A DNA stretch of 64,000 nucleotides from Helichrysum umbraculigerum (GCA_949592205.1 CATIUR010000003.1:140531259-140595258); one strand, 5' to 3'. Positions 12,036 to 24,599 are shown, counted from the stretch's first letter. Numbers and translations: made by a program. Notes: generated by a model from the sequence alone, not told the origin.

Positions 12036-13099
12036 CTAGGAACCTTTTGGTTGTGCATACGCACAACCCACGACCAATGTCAACTTTATCACGACACATG
12101 TATGAATAATTATATGTCGATAATTGAAAAAAGTTAATCACAAATAATATATTTATGTATAATAGATACCTAAATTCGTATACAATGATATGCTCTATAC
12201 TTTTTGTCATCTGATTCATCATAACGGTAATATAATTCTTCTAGCATATGATAAATAACAATTTCTAATATTACTTAATGGAGATTATAACTTTTGAGGA
12301 TCTAGAAAGTATAAACGCATACATATTTTTCTTACGTAAAAATGCAGGACGAAATGCATGTATTAACTATTGTGTAAGATAATATATGACTCCTTATCTT
12401 AGGGAGTCCCTTGTTTCACCTATTCTCAATTTCTTGAATTTTTTATGTGTCACTAACCAAGTATAGTTGATCATAATATTGGTCTAATAGAAATGTACAT
12501 CTTAAATAAGTATTTTGAGAAACAAATTTGGTGAATTCTGTTTGATGTATTAATATGTTAAAGACAACATGTCTTATTCTCTAAGAAAGTGAAGGATGAG
12601 TTAATTGTATATTAAGATTGAAATACTAATAGGATTATTAAGGTTTTTTCTTTAAAACAAATTAATAGAAAAGAATATTTATACATATAGGATAATTAAG
12701 GTTTTTTATATCTAATTTTGTTTATATAAAAGAGTACAAAAGCTAGTGTAAGATATTAAAGTACTCATGTCATTTGTTACAAGGTGTTAATAACTTCCCT
12801 ATACATAATAGCATTAAAATAAAGACTAAAACTTGTAAAAAAAAAAGTTAAAGAAGTTGAAAACAAAAAATTAAGACACAATAGAATATATGTCATCATG
12901 TTAGATACATGCATATGTGCCCTCACAAAAATGAGAATGAGTTTGTTGTATTTATATATATTATAAATAATAATAGTAATACTAATAATAATGATAATAG
13001 TAATAAAAATATAATATTAGTTAATTAATTAATAAAATAATTATATAATGGTGATGATGTGTCAAGCTAGGAACAATTTTGCCTTTCCTTATATAATAA
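12036..13099 (-). mobile_element. Helitron H1 (non-autonomous)
   Basis: On the minus strand the 3' end carries a perfect hairpin, stem GGTTGTGC/GCACAACC with loop GTAT (12049-12068), then about 9 nt and the terminal CTAG followed by target T (12036-12039). The 5' end is less certain because a second Helitron abuts it at 13100. The residual 5' sequence TTATTATATAAGGAAAG resembles the 5' ends of its neighbours. No Rep/helicase ORF is present. Confidence 0.6.
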
Positions 13100-13203
13100 C
13101 TAGGAAGCCTCATGGCTTTGCATACGCAAAGCCCCCTAAGATGCAATTTTTTTTATCAACGATTATTTTATAACATTTATTGTAACATTAGTAATAGTAA
13201 TAG

Positions 13204-13205
<2 letters not shown>

Positions 13206-13260
<55 letters not shown>
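13206..13260. repeat. TA dinucleotide microsatellite inside Helitron H2
   Basis: Uninterrupted TA repeat of about 55 bp. The sister copy H3 has only about six repeats at the same place, so the tract expanded or contracted after the two copies separated. Confidence 0.95.
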
Positions 13261-13263
<3 letters not shown>

Positions 13264-13278
13264 TCGATAATTTGAATA

Positions 13279-13537
13279 CTACCACCTCCGTCCCATTATA
13301 AGTGTCCACTATTGACTTTTTGAAAATTTTCCTTTTCAACTTTGACCTTAAATATTTTTGTTTGTGTTATATAATACATGATAAACATTATACCAATGAA
13401 AATACATTTAAAATCTAATTCATTCATATATTTTGCATCAAGTATCATATAACACAGATAAAAATATTTAAGGTCAAAATTATAAAAGAAAGACTTTCAA
13501 AAGTCAATCGTAGACACTTGTAATGGGATGGAGGAAG
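13279..13537. mobile_element. Stowaway-like MITE nested in Helitron H2
   Basis: Ends CCTCCGTCCCATTATAAGTG and the inverse at the right (CACTTGTAATGGGATGGAGG) give the Tc1/mariner Stowaway signature, with TA on both sides (13277-13278 and 13538-13539). The 259-bp body is a long imperfect foldback containing TTTGACCTTAAATATTTTTG on both arms. It is at the same position as the MITE in H3. Confidence 0.8.
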
Positions 13538-14077
13538 TACAATACACCAAACCTAAATTCTAAGGTTTGGTCTTCACATAGGCTTGATCCGTAAAGTAAC
13601 ATAAAAGTGTAAGTCAACGGTTGGAATATATGTGATAAAATACTTAAATACATACTTATTTTCTAGATTACAAAAGAACGTGTTGTATATACACAAATAA
13701 TGCTGAATTAACATCAGTAAGAAGATAAGTTTTATTTTTAACTAAAAAGAATTGTTTACAAAATTTGATGTTGTAAAAGAAAGGTCATGAAATGTGATTG
13801 TGTTAATCTATCATATTTTTTTATATAGTAAGAATGAAATTATACAATAAAAAAGTCATATAATTTTTTTTTGTCATGCATTGATCTTTTTATCTATGTA
13901 TTTATTAATATAAAAATGAGTTTTATATGAATAAATGATGATCAAGTGATGAATTTATAATTTTTTTTATTGTTGACACATGTCAACTTTATAAATGATT
14001 AGGTGTCAAATTTTTAGGGTATAAAGTCTTTCTTATATAAGAATGATGATATATATATATTTATATATATATATATA

Positions 14078-14985
14078 CTAGGAAGCCTCATGGCTTTGCA
14101 TACGCAAAGCCCCCTAAGATGCAATTTTTTTTTATCAACGATTATTGTATAACATTTATTGTAACATTAGTAATAGTAATAGTAATATATATATATATGG
14201 TCGATAATTTGAATACTACCACCTCCGTTCCATTATAAGTGTCCACTATTGACTTTTTGAAATTTTTCTTTTTCAACTTTGACCTTAAATATTTTTGTTT
14301 GTGTTATATAATACATGATAAACATTATACCAATGAAAATACATTTAAAATCTAATTCATTCATATATTTTGCATCAAGTATCATATAACACAGATAAAA
14401 ATATTTAAGGTCAAAATTATAAAAGAAAGACTTTCAAAAGTCAATCATAGACACTTGTAATGGGATGGGGGGAGTACAATACACCAAACCTAAATTCTAA
14501 GGTTAGGTCTTCACATAGGCTTGATCCGTAAAGTAACATAAAAGTGTAAGTCAACGGTTGGAATATATGTGATAAAATACTCAAATACATACTTATTTTC
14601 TAGATTACAAAAGAACGTGTTGTATATACACAAATAATGTTGAATTAACATCAGTAAGAAGATAAGTTTTATTTTTAACTAAAAAGAATTGTTTACAAAA
14701 TTTGATGTTGTAAAAGAAAGGTCATGAAATGTGATTGTGTTAATCTATCATGTTTTTTTATATAGTAAGAATGAAATTATACAATAAAAAAGTCTTAAAA
14801 ATTTTTTTGTCATGCATTGATCTTTTTATCTATGTAGTTATTAATATAAAAATGAGTTTTATATGAATAAATGATGATCAAGTGATGAATTTATAATTTT
14901 TTTTATTGTTGACACATGTCAACTTTATAAATGATTAGGTGTCAAATTTTTAGGGTATAAGGTCTTTCTTATATAAGAATGATGA
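14078..14985 (-). mobile_element. Helitron H3 (non-autonomous, about 908 bp)
   Basis: It has the same ends as H2: CTAG border with target T at the left, hairpin GGCTTTGC-GTAT-GCAAAGCC, and TCATCATTC 5' end at the right border 14985. It sits about 28 bp of AT repeat beyond the 5' end of H2 and in the same orientation, giving a head-to-tail row H1-H2-H3. Confidence 0.78.
14216..14474. mobile_element. Stowaway-like MITE nested in Helitron H3
   Basis: Same 259-bp length and same position as the MITE in H2. TA flanks are at 14214-14215 and 14475-14476. The right end reads GATGGGGGGAGTA here versus GATGGAGGAAGTA in H2. Confidence 0.8.
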
Positions 14986-15361
14986 TAATGATAATGATAT
15001 AAGAAAATTGATGTTAAATAGTTGTTGTTTTAATAAATTGAATTAAGAAATGATGTTAAACAATCTTAAATTTATCAAAGTGGATGTTACTAATTAATCT
15101 TTATTAAATCAAAGATGAATGATGAGGTGTCACATTTCTATGAGAAGTTGTTTTCCTTATATACGGAGTATATAGTAAAATAAGATATGTGAGCAGTGTG
15201 CAGAGTTTACCAAAAATGTTTTTACTTTTTATTTTGGTTTATTTTAAAAAGCCAAGATGGTATATAATACAAACTCACAATGTTTGTCGGGGTGGAAATA
15301 ATAAACTGGGCTTAGTGGAGCGCCACATGTATGTTACTTTATGTCACCCTCTTACTTCCGG
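14986..15361. other. Spacer between Helitron H3 and LINE
   Basis: AT-rich sequence with short ATGATGATAATG-type reiterations at its left edge. No gene or complete element is recognised. Confidence 0.6.
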
Positions 15362-18014
15362 TAACAACAACAACAATACCCAATCCCATCATCATTGGGG
15401 TATGGGGGAGGTGTGATATAGACAGTCATACTATTACCCTGGGGTAGAGAGACTGCTTCCAGCAGAACCTCCGGCCGATAAGATATATATAAGATGTATG
15501 TATGAGCCTGCAATACCATTAAATAAAATCTTACGGGCTATTTATATGCGGGGTAATATAATAATAGTAATAATAATGACAATATCAATATTAATCATAG
15601 TAATAATGATACTAATGCTAATGATACACTATCTAGTATCCCTTACGCCATACTATTATATCTTACTTCTAAATCTCCACATCCTATTCGCCCAACCTAG
15701 TAGTAATACTAGTAATTATAGTATTATGAATAGTACTAATATTACAATTGAAAAATAATAATAATCCTAATCATAGATAATATTGCTAACAAATGATAAA
15801 CCTAATAATAATACTAATATTATACACTAGGACCTCTAGACGTCATACTCATCTACCCTAATTCTAAGTCTCCACTCGTTCCTATCAGAGGTCATGTCCT
15901 CGGGTAGTGCTAACTCTTTGAGGTCGAGCTTCACTCTATCCTCCCACTTAAGTTTTGGTCTACCTTCTAACTGGTGCCGACTGTGGTCTCGTCCTAATGT
16001 GTCCAAACCATCTTAGTCGACCTTCTCTCAGTTTGTTCGTAATAGTCGCTACTTCTAACTTTTCCCTAAAAACTCCGTTCAGTATCATGTCTAACAAGGT
16101 CTTCCCACATGTCCATCTTAGCATCCTCATTTCTGCCACTTCAATCCTAGTCGCTTGGGCCTTCGTCATCGGCCAACATTCGGACCCGTATAACATGGCA
16201 GGCCTAATTGCTACCCTATAAAATCTTCCTTTCAGATTCAAGGGAATTTTTAGGTCGCACAAGACACCGGTAGCAGCCCTCCACTTCAGCCATCCTACTC
16301 CTATACGGTGTGTCACATCTTCGTCTATTCTACCTGACTTATGTAGTACCGATCCTAAGTATCTAAAGGATTCTTTTGGATGAAGAATTTGGTCCCCAAT
16401 ACGGATTTCCTCTAAATCGTCCCATTCTCTCTCATTTCTGTCGAAGTCGCAATGTAGGTATTATGTTTTCTCTCTGCTAATCCATAGGCCTGCGTCTTCT
16501 AAAACCTTCCTCCACTGCTCCAGCCTGCTATTCAGGCCCTCTTTCGTTTCCAAGACAAGTACAATATCATCGGCAAAAATCATGCACCACGGTATGCTCT
16601 CTTGTATCTCCCGTGACAACTCGTCTAGTATCAAAGCAAAAAGGAACGGGCTAAGAGCTGATCCCTGGTGTAAACCTACTTCAACTGGGAGAAACTCCGT
16701 GTTACCTACTGGGGTCCGTACACATGTCTTCGCTCCCTCGTACATATCCCTAATACTCCTAATGTATCTCCCTGGCGCTCCTTTAACATCTATAGTCTTC
16801 CAAATCAGCGCGCGTGGGACTCGATCATACGCTTTCTCTAGGTCTAGGAAAGCCATGTGTAGGTCTCTTTGCCTTTCCCGATATTTCTCCATAAGCCTTC
16901 TAATTAGGTGTATCGCCTCTGTCGAAGACCGTCCTGGCATAAACCCAAATTGGTTCTCTGACACATTAGTCTCACGTCGTAGTCTCCTCTCAATAACTCT
17001 CTCCCATAGTTTCATAGTGTGACTAAGTAGTTTTATGCCCCTATAGTTGCTACAACATTGCGCATCACCCTTGTTCTTGTAAATCGGGATAACCTCACTG
17101 AGTCTCCATTCTTCTGGCATTTTAGCACTTCTAAAAATTTTATTGAAAAGAATTGTCAGCAGATTCACTCCCTCGTCTCCTAGACACCTCCATACCTCTA
17201 TAGGAATCTGATCTGGTCCTACCGCTTTGTTTCTCCCCATTTTCCGTAGAGCTACCCTAACTTGCTCATGTCTAATCCTCGTGCAGAAACAATCATTTTG
17301 TAAATGTTGCCTATTCCTCGTGTTCTCTACTTCCCTACTTAGCCTGTTCATCGTACTCTCGTTAAATAGAGAGGTGAAATATCCTGCCCATCTTTTCCTA
17401 ATTTCGGCCTCATTCATTATGCTTTGTCCGCCCTCGTCTTTGATAAATTTGACGTTTCCTAGATCTCTTCTTCTTCTCTCCCTGGCTTTAGCTATCTTAT
17501 AGATATCATTTACGCCCTCTTTGGAATTCAATTTCTTGTACAAGTCTTCATATGCTTTATCTTTTGCTTGCGCAACTGCCTTTTTTGCCTCTCTTTTGGC
17601 TTCCTTGTACCTCTCTTTTGCCGTAGTCCTATATCCATGAGTCTCGTCATGGCACAAAAGAAGCTCTTTGAAACGAATCTGTTTCACCGCTACTTTGGCT
17701 TGGACCTCCTTGCTAAGCCACCAAGACTCCCTACGGGCTCTATGTGCTCTCGAAGTGCCGACCGCCACCCCTAGGGATTCCTTGGCAACCTCTGTGATGG
17801 TGTTAGCCAGGCAATTCCACAGCTGGTCTGCGTCATTACTTGTTATATCTTCCACCGTCGCAGTCACTCTCTCAGTCACCGTCTCTCAAAAAGTCGCGGC
17901 TACTTCTCCGGTAAGGTTCTTCCATAAGATTCTCGGTTTTACTATTCTCTCTTTCTCTTGTGAACGTCTCCTCACATATGTGTCCAATACCAACAATCTG
18001 TGTTGGGAAGACTG
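15362..18014 (-). mobile_element. 5'-truncated RTE-type LINE
   Basis: The minus strand encodes a reverse transcriptase. The element ends at about 15362 in a run of TTG/GTT trinucleotides (ACAACAACAACAATACCC on the plus strand), the type of 3' tail found in plant RTE LINEs. The 5' border at about 18014 falls inside the region between endonuclease and reverse transcriptase, so the endonuclease domain is missing. This is typical of incomplete reverse transcription. An AT-rich 3' UTR with TAATACTAAT reiterations occupies 15490-15830. I could not identify a convincing target-site duplication. Confidence 0.85.
15836..18014 (-). pseudogene. LINE reverse transcriptase ORF2 fragment, broken
   Basis: The main open block (17879 down to 16461) has the core fingers/palm sequence of a non-LTR reverse transcriptase: KAVGPDQIPIEVW, the PIYKNKGD motif, GFMPGRSSTEAI, AFLDLEKAYDRVP and the catalytic FADDIVLVLETK. 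An in-frame TGA lies just upstream near 17886. An in-frame TAA at 16461-16463 interrupts the thumb region, after which the frame resumes (SFRYLGSVLHKSG to about 15960). A shift of frame near 15960 is needed to reach the C-terminal GRPKLKWEDRVKLDLKEL block ending at 15836. With at least two stops, a frame break and no endonuclease, the copy is dead. Confidence 0.9.
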
Positions 18015-18377
18015 ACTGCATATAATATCTGGTAACACTGACTGCATATACAATAACTATAAGACTTCAAATATAACATCTTTTATTAGTCAAGACGACT
18101 TGTTTACTTTTAAATGTTGCTTACGGATAATAAATTTTAAGAATTTTCTTATTATCCTATCTGTTTATCTGTTACACAAATTAACGTATATATCTAGACA
18201 GTCAAAGCTACAATGGGAGTGAACAGAAGCATACTCTATTTGTTGAGGCCTCCCCTGCTTTGATATGATATGATTCAAATCTAATGTACAATTGAGACAT
18301 GAAAAAAACAAAATTTATGGTTTAGGGGCATCACATGAAAAAAAAACCCTGTTGCTTTAGTGTTGCTCTTATCTTGT
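18015..18377. other. 3' flank of FTSH12
   Basis: It contains the FTSH12 3' UTR (minus strand) and a short direct repeat of GACTGCATATA near 18014-18052 at the LINE border. Nothing else is recognised. Confidence 0.55.
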
Positions 18378-21300
18378 TTAACATCTATGAAGAGGTGCTG
18401 GGTAAACGTCGAGTGGTTGGTATCTCAAACGGTCATTGTGAGGTAGCGGTCCTTCCTGGAAATACAAATCCAATGATATTACTGAATAATGGATTTTAGT
18501 AAGTTAAATGTGATCGATAAAACATGTACTGTACATACCTCGTCTGCATTTATTTGGAAGGGCTTCACGAAATCTTCAAACATCTGTGGAGACAACTTTC
18601 CTACTTTCTCTTTAACTTCCTGAAATCATTCAACACCACCCAATCACTCATTTTCAAATGTAGCCTCACCTAATTTCAACTTATGGTATAATCAAATCTG
18701 TTATGATGTGTAAAACTTACCACTCCGGTGATCCTTGAGTTCGTAAGTAATTCTTCTGTGATCAAATCCAGAATGTGCCGATTGGCAATCAATCCATTCA
18801 TTGCAAGTTCTTCCGTCTCTTGAATATACTGACACCAACATTACATAACTTTATCAGATAAAAAATGGTAAGTACTTATTGCATTACATATATATGAGGG
18901 AGAAAGCGATAGTTACTCTTGTTAATTCTCGAGTAAAAAGCTCTGAAACCTCCACTGTCATATCGGCAGGGACAACATGAGGGTCATCCCACTGTATCAG
19001 ATAAACGGATGAAATCAGACATATAACAGAAGTCAAATAAATATAACACGAAGATAAGATTGTTGAGCATACCCTGTATTTTATGAGTTCCCCATCAGTA
19101 CTATCAGCTCTATTAGCCAATCCCACTCTATTAGTCAAAGTAGCGAACCCTAATCTTGCATTTCTAGGGCTAATCACCATTTCTCGAGCAATCTGTTGGT
19201 ATGAAAGCATTTCAACAAATGCAACTTAAGTGACTTGGATGGTTATTAATCAGGTAATTAAGAATATAGCGCAAAGAATATACGCCACCTTTGTGATCTT
19301 TTCAAGATCATCAACTCCACCGTCAGTTACATCATCACCAAATACAACACGTTCAGCGCAACGGCCGCCATGAGCTACCACCATTTGCATCATCATGTAG
19401 CCAAATGTTGTGTAACCTTGGTCCACCATATCTTCTCTAGGGTAAAAAACAGATATTGCAGTTTCCTGCTTAAACGGGTTGGTTACTAAAACAGGCAAAT
19501 TCAAGGTAGACAAATAACACCTAAAAACTAATTATAATACGTATCATACCTTACCACCGGGTAACAACTGAGAAAATGCATGCCAATCAAATTGAGGAAA
19601 TAAATGTGCCAATAAAATATGACCCGCTTCATGTACTGCCAACAACCTCTTTTTCTCAATAGATACCTATCACATTATAAAGCATGATTAATGACTAAAT
19701 TACCCTTAAAGAACAGAAATTTCTAAGAAAAGGAAAAAGAAGAGCATACCCGTTCTTCACATTTCTGTTGCTCTTCCTCTGTGAGGAGCACACCCATTCC
19801 CTCAAGCAGCTGCTTATCTAATACATCAACGATATCTTTTTGGTAGATTTTTGTATGTCCTTTTCTCACCTGCACATATAATTCATTAAGTACCCTTGGT
19901 ATTCTTCCACTTCACATACTTATAAGCTTTTGGAACTAATACATACAGCCATTATTCCAGCTTCATTGACAAGATTCCTTATATCAGCCCCAGAATACCC
20001 CACAGTGCGGAAGACTAGCTGTAAACAGAAAAGAACAAATCCTCAACTATCAGGACCAAGTAAAATGGGTTTTAAATTGTAAGAAAGCAGAAAGTATGAA
20101 TTTCCATATATGCCTTTTCAAACTCGACATCTTCAGCAAGTTTCTTCCCGGCACTGTGCACACCAAAAATTTGCACCCGTTGCTTGGCATCAGGTAAACC
20201 AATGTACAATCGGCGATCAATACGTCCAGCACGAACAAATTCTAGATCCAATTCATCTGGCCTATTTGTAGCACAGATGAATATAACAGCTTGTCGTAAT
20301 GAAAATCGATCAACGCCCGTTTTCTCTTTGCTGAAATTCATAAAAAAGTTATATATCAAACAATCATCGATGACAAAAGTGGTTAAGAGATTATTAGACA
20401 CTAACTCTCCATCAAGTTGGGCCATGAGCGCCTCAAATGTTGATCTTCTTCTTGGATCCTTTCTTGCATGTCTTCCAGCAATAGCATCAATCTCATCTAC
20501 AAATATAAAAGCAGGAGCCTGCACAACAAAAACCTATGTTATTACTCTAATTCATGATTTGCCAATCATTACAAGTAACATTTTATAACATCCTACGTTT
20601 CGCCTTGCAATTGAGAACATCTGGTTTATTCGTGCAGCACCACTTTTTTCACTATCTGTGAACTCTGCACCAGATGCAAACACAAATGGCATCCCGCTCT
20701 CCTTTGCTAGCGTCCTTGCGAACAAGGTTTTACCCGTCCCAGGAGGTCCTGATAAAAGTACTCCCTGTAACACATAATAATAATCATAAAAAATTAATAT
20801 AATGCAAATGTACATTTTGAATCTAGATTTTAAAATATTTCCGCATGTTGAATCAATTAAATTACCCGCACAAACTTCACTTCTTTTTCATAATATTGCA
20901 TAGGATTGCGCATGTAAATCATTAATTCATCCAAAAGATCCCATACGTCTCCTCCTAGAACTACATCTTTATACATCGATTTCGTTTCATCAACTTCTCT
21001 AACTGGCTGGGGGTGTAGATCAGATTATTTAGATATAAGGATTAGTCATGAAAAAATCAGATAATAACGTAGTGTTATAACAAGATCCAGACTTTACCAG
21101 TATAAAATTTTCAGCATAAGCCATATCAAAAAGCTGATTATACTTCTTATAGAGGAATCGCTTTGAAGTAATGTGTAAAAGCAATAGTGATTCTCGTAAA
21201 AACCACAAAACCAAAATTCCAGGTAGTAATGCAATTATAAGTTTTAACAAGTAATGACTTTGCTTCCTCTGAAGTAGATCGACTTCCGCCCCAGAATTTG

Positions 21301-23993
21301 TGATCATTTCAAACAGGTATGGATCAAGTGGCATATCAACCTACAAAAATAAAACAATGAAGTCATTCAGATATAGATTAATGTCATTATTTTACAGCTG
21401 ATACATTATTAGATAAAAAATATAAAACTCACAATATATTCTAGAGGGAATCCTTCATTCATTGTTATATACAGTGTTTTCAAATCTTCAGTAAACACCA
21501 CTGCAGCAACCTGCCCAGGGCTCCATAGCATCAAAAAAGAGGTATTCATAAAAATAAAATTAAACAAAATTAAAACTAGATGCATCAGATGGTTGACCTC
21601 AGAGGATTCAAGCTTTTCAAGAAAATAGGTGTAAGGAAGTTTAGGTCGGTAGCGCCACCATCTTTTTGATATCCAAAGTGCTCTAACTCCTGCGGTGCTT
21701 TCGGCTTTCATCTTTGCATCTTCACGGAAACTTTTTTCGACCTCTTTCATGTCAAATTCGATTGCATACTTAGCACGTGATGAATCTAACTGCTCAGCTA
21801 ATTCTTCATTCCTAAGAATCTCTTTCCATGTTTGCAGCCTTTCTTGCCATGTTCCTCTACTTTGTTGATTAACATCTGCCAAATAAAACTGTCAATCAGG
21901 CATCTTAGCTGCTCATTAAAAGATAGATATACAAAATTTAACTACCAAGTAACCTGAAAGTCCTAACTCTTCTTGAAGCTCTTTTTTGGCTTTGGTGTTC
22001 AATCTTGCATCACGGTTGATGATTTCCTTAACTTTATCCTTAGAAGCTGTGGCACCATCGTTATCGTCATCATCCCAAGCATCTTCTCCAACATAAGAAG
22101 TGTCACGGATAAGTGTTCCTTCGGGTCCTTCGATGAATTTCTTCATTTTAAGGCCTTTGGGCATTGATTTTCTCCATAAGCCTTTTTTATACCTTATAAA
22201 CCAGCACAACCAAGTTAAACACACATGATTAAGTGGGAAAACTATCCAACAGGAGGCATAAAAATTCACACTACAATATACAAATAGTTTTTTGTGGGTT
22301 CACATGGTGTTATATATTTGATCTCCTTTCCTCCCTTATTTATGTTACAATATAATATTAGAAACGTCTTACAGTTTGTACTTCAGAACAAAGGCTACTA
22401 CATTTGTTACCAAACCAATTTGGACACAGATAAGTATATGTGATCAACTACTAACTACTAAAGCACTTTCATTTGCAAGAATGTGACATATTTATATATA
22501 TCAACTCCCACATCAACATATATATACTACTTCCTCCTCAGGAAAAGAATAATATCTTTCTGGCTCTTTCTTGAGTTCATGGTTTAATTGCATATTGAGG
22601 TATCAATGTTAAGCAAGTTGTCTTGGAATTCATTTGCTTTACCACTTGCTGACTTATTGGACCCGTGTTCTTGAAGTACAGCATATCATTTGGTTTAAAC
22701 CCTTCAATCTATTTTGTTATATACTCACCTATGATGGTGTCAAGCAACATAAAAGAAGGTGATTGCTCTTCAATAAAATCACATATAAGATTTGGTTGAA
22801 GTTCCCTTAGAAAAACCTTCATTAGTCAACATTGTCGAGTTAAATCGTTGACCCTCTTATCGTCTCCAAACATGCCCTAGGGCGTGGTTCTCTCATTTCT
22901 CCCACGGATTTGAGAGAAGTGACACAGTTGGTAGTGGAAAATGCTCGTTTTTTGTTATTTTGATATAAAGATGGTAATGCTAAACTTTCTCTTAGTTTGG
23001 AGCATCCACAATCATGGACCTATGAACACGTCCATGACTTTGCCAAATTAGCTTTTCTGTCACTTCACTACATCGGTGCCAGATACGTGTTTGCTACCAT
23101 GGATGTTCTACATAATACATAGCATAGCAACATGATATAGTAGAATCAGACTATACACTCCTTTTTGTGGTGCCTTAAATTCAGTCCTAGTAGTCTAGCA
23201 ACAATATCATAAACGTAACTTCTTCATCTAATAATTGACTAATGTATAGCATTTCTAACTAAGGCCTTGATGAAAATGAGTTATATGATGACATAACGAA
23301 TAACAGACTGGAATTTAACATACTTTTTAACATTAGCTGGAGTTGGTTCTGGAATCAAAGCTTCCATATAAGCTTCGGATACATCTTTCACCTGCCGGTC
23401 AAGAAACGGAGCTCGAACTGCCTTAAATATCCTTTGACATGAAACAACAGTCACCAACACATAAATTGCCAACACACCTACTCTTGCCGGATCCCAATTA
23501 TTAACATCCTACAACCAGAAATAATAACAATAAAAAGTTTGCACCTTCATCAATTAACTCAACTAAAAATAATATAATCAAGCATTACCTTCCATTGCTG
23601 CCACTGACTCCAATTCAAGAATTCAATTCTTGATTTCAAAAAAGAATCTTGAAACCCACCCACAAACCCAGAAACCTTGACATTGGCTTCTTGTATATCA
23701 AACCCAGTTTCTTTCTTCAATGAATCCCCAAAATTTCGTAATAAAGCTTGGGAATTTCGGAGAACGGACTGCGAAAATCGGGCCCAACCTGACTCGTCTT
23801 CTGACCCATTTGGGTCAACAGAAGCTTTAACTCGAAAATTAACTTTTCTTCTTTTGAATCGATTGTAACGAGGAAGTGGTAAGAATACAAGATTTGGGTG
23901 GGTTTTATTTAATAGAATTACCTGTTTTGAAGTAGCAGAAGATGAAGAAGATAAGTCAAATTTGTTGGGTCTGAAATGTATTCTGAGATCCAT
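18378..23993 (-). CDS. FTSH12: FTSH12, chloroplast ATP-dependent zinc metalloprotease
   Basis: Nineteen exons (transcription order) keep frame: 23993-23589, 23508-23324, 22192-21954, 21875-21598, 21510-21433, 21340-21098, 21006-20866, 20764-20597, 20518-20406, 20330-20114, 20018-19947, 19869-19750, 19666-19550, 19465-19289, 19192-19073, 18991-18917, 18828-18721, 18619-18539, 18455-18378 (1004 aa; about 1008 in Arabidopsis At1g79560 by memory). A Ser/Arg-rich N-terminus fits a plastid transit peptide. Hydrophobic spans lie near residues 143-160 and 426-448. The AAA+ module has Walker A GPPGTGKT (529-536), Walker B FIFVDEID (583-590) and an Arg-rich second region of homology. The zinc site HEAGH (765-769) is intact, unlike the inactive FTSHi paralogues. 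FTSH12 joins FTSHi1/2/4/5 and NAD-malate dehydrogenase in the inner-envelope import motor. The intron at 20113-20019 begins with GC instead of GT. Confidence 0.96.
22193..23323 (-). other. Large intron 2 of FTSH12
   Basis: 1131-bp intron between the exons encoding the first membrane span and the KKGLWRKS segment. I see no coding sequence or clear transposon ends in it. Confidence 0.7.
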
Positions 23994-24224
23994 TTTTGTG
24001 TAGATACAGGTCTATGCAGAATGCATAAGAACCCTAATGGCCTAATGTAAATTGATAGCCATCAATTGAGTTTGGTAGCTGCCTGTTGAGAGTGAGGGTA
24101 AAAGGGGTTTTAGAGGTTTATCTTTGTTGGATCAGTAGCGCCAAAAGGATAAAGTCTGAAGAACAAAAGAATTACTACTTCAATTACCAAATGCAGCTGC
24201 TGTTTATTGCTTTCAAAAAAAAAA

Positions 24225-24587
24225 TTGACCGATATGCCCTTCCAATCGCAAATTTGCTTTTACGACCCGTGCATTTGCTTTTGCGACCCGTGCATGTGAC
24301 CGAGTCGTTGACGGCGTTTGAGGCCTTCGCAAATCGTAAATCGCAAATTTGTGATTTGCCATTTGCTTTTGCCCGTGACCGAGTCGTTTTGTTGCTTGTG
24401 CCCGAGATGACAAAGTCGCAAATTTGGATAAGGAAAAGTGGCAAAAGCAAATGGCAAATGGCAAATCAATTTGCGAAGGCCACAAAACGCCGTCAGCGAC
24501 TCGGTCACGTGCACGGGTCGCAAAAGCAAATGTACGGGTCGCAAAAACAAATTTACGATTTGCGATTGGAAGGGGCATATTGTCACT
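24225..24587. mobile_element. Foldback/MITE-like element upstream of FTSH12
   Basis: Two arms of about 125 bp are inverted copies of each other. The left arm begins near ATATGCCCTTCCAATCGCAA. The right arm ends with the inverse of ATATGCCCCTTCCAATCGCA. Within each arm the words GCGACCCGTGCA and TTTGCTTTTGCGACCC repeat, and CGTGACCGAGTCG occurs in both. The GC-richer body stands out from the AT-rich surroundings. It lies about 230 bp upstream of the FTSH12 start codon, so it is in or next to the promoter. No target duplication was established. Confidence 0.75.
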
Positions 24588-24599
24588 TTTTTTTCGACG

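Larger units (their letters stand above)
13100..14049 (-). mobile_element. Helitron H2 (non-autonomous, about 950 bp)
   Basis: On the minus strand the element starts TCATCATTCTTATATAAG (right border 14049) and ends with hairpin GGCTTTGC-GTAT-GCAAAGCC, a short spacer and CTAG followed by T (left border 13100). It is nearly identical to H3 (14078-14985). The main differences are a much longer TA run (13206-13260) and scattered substitutions. It has no coding capacity. Confidence 0.78.

Noticed and set aside
12036..15361. CRISPR-like or satellite array
   Set aside because: The direct repeats are two Helitron copies of about 900 bp, not a short-unit array, and the DNA is plant nuclear.
15960..16221. 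Plus-strand open frames across the LINE (also 16582-17022, 17227-17502, 17668-18015)
   Set aside because: They are antisense shadows of the reverse transcriptase frame.
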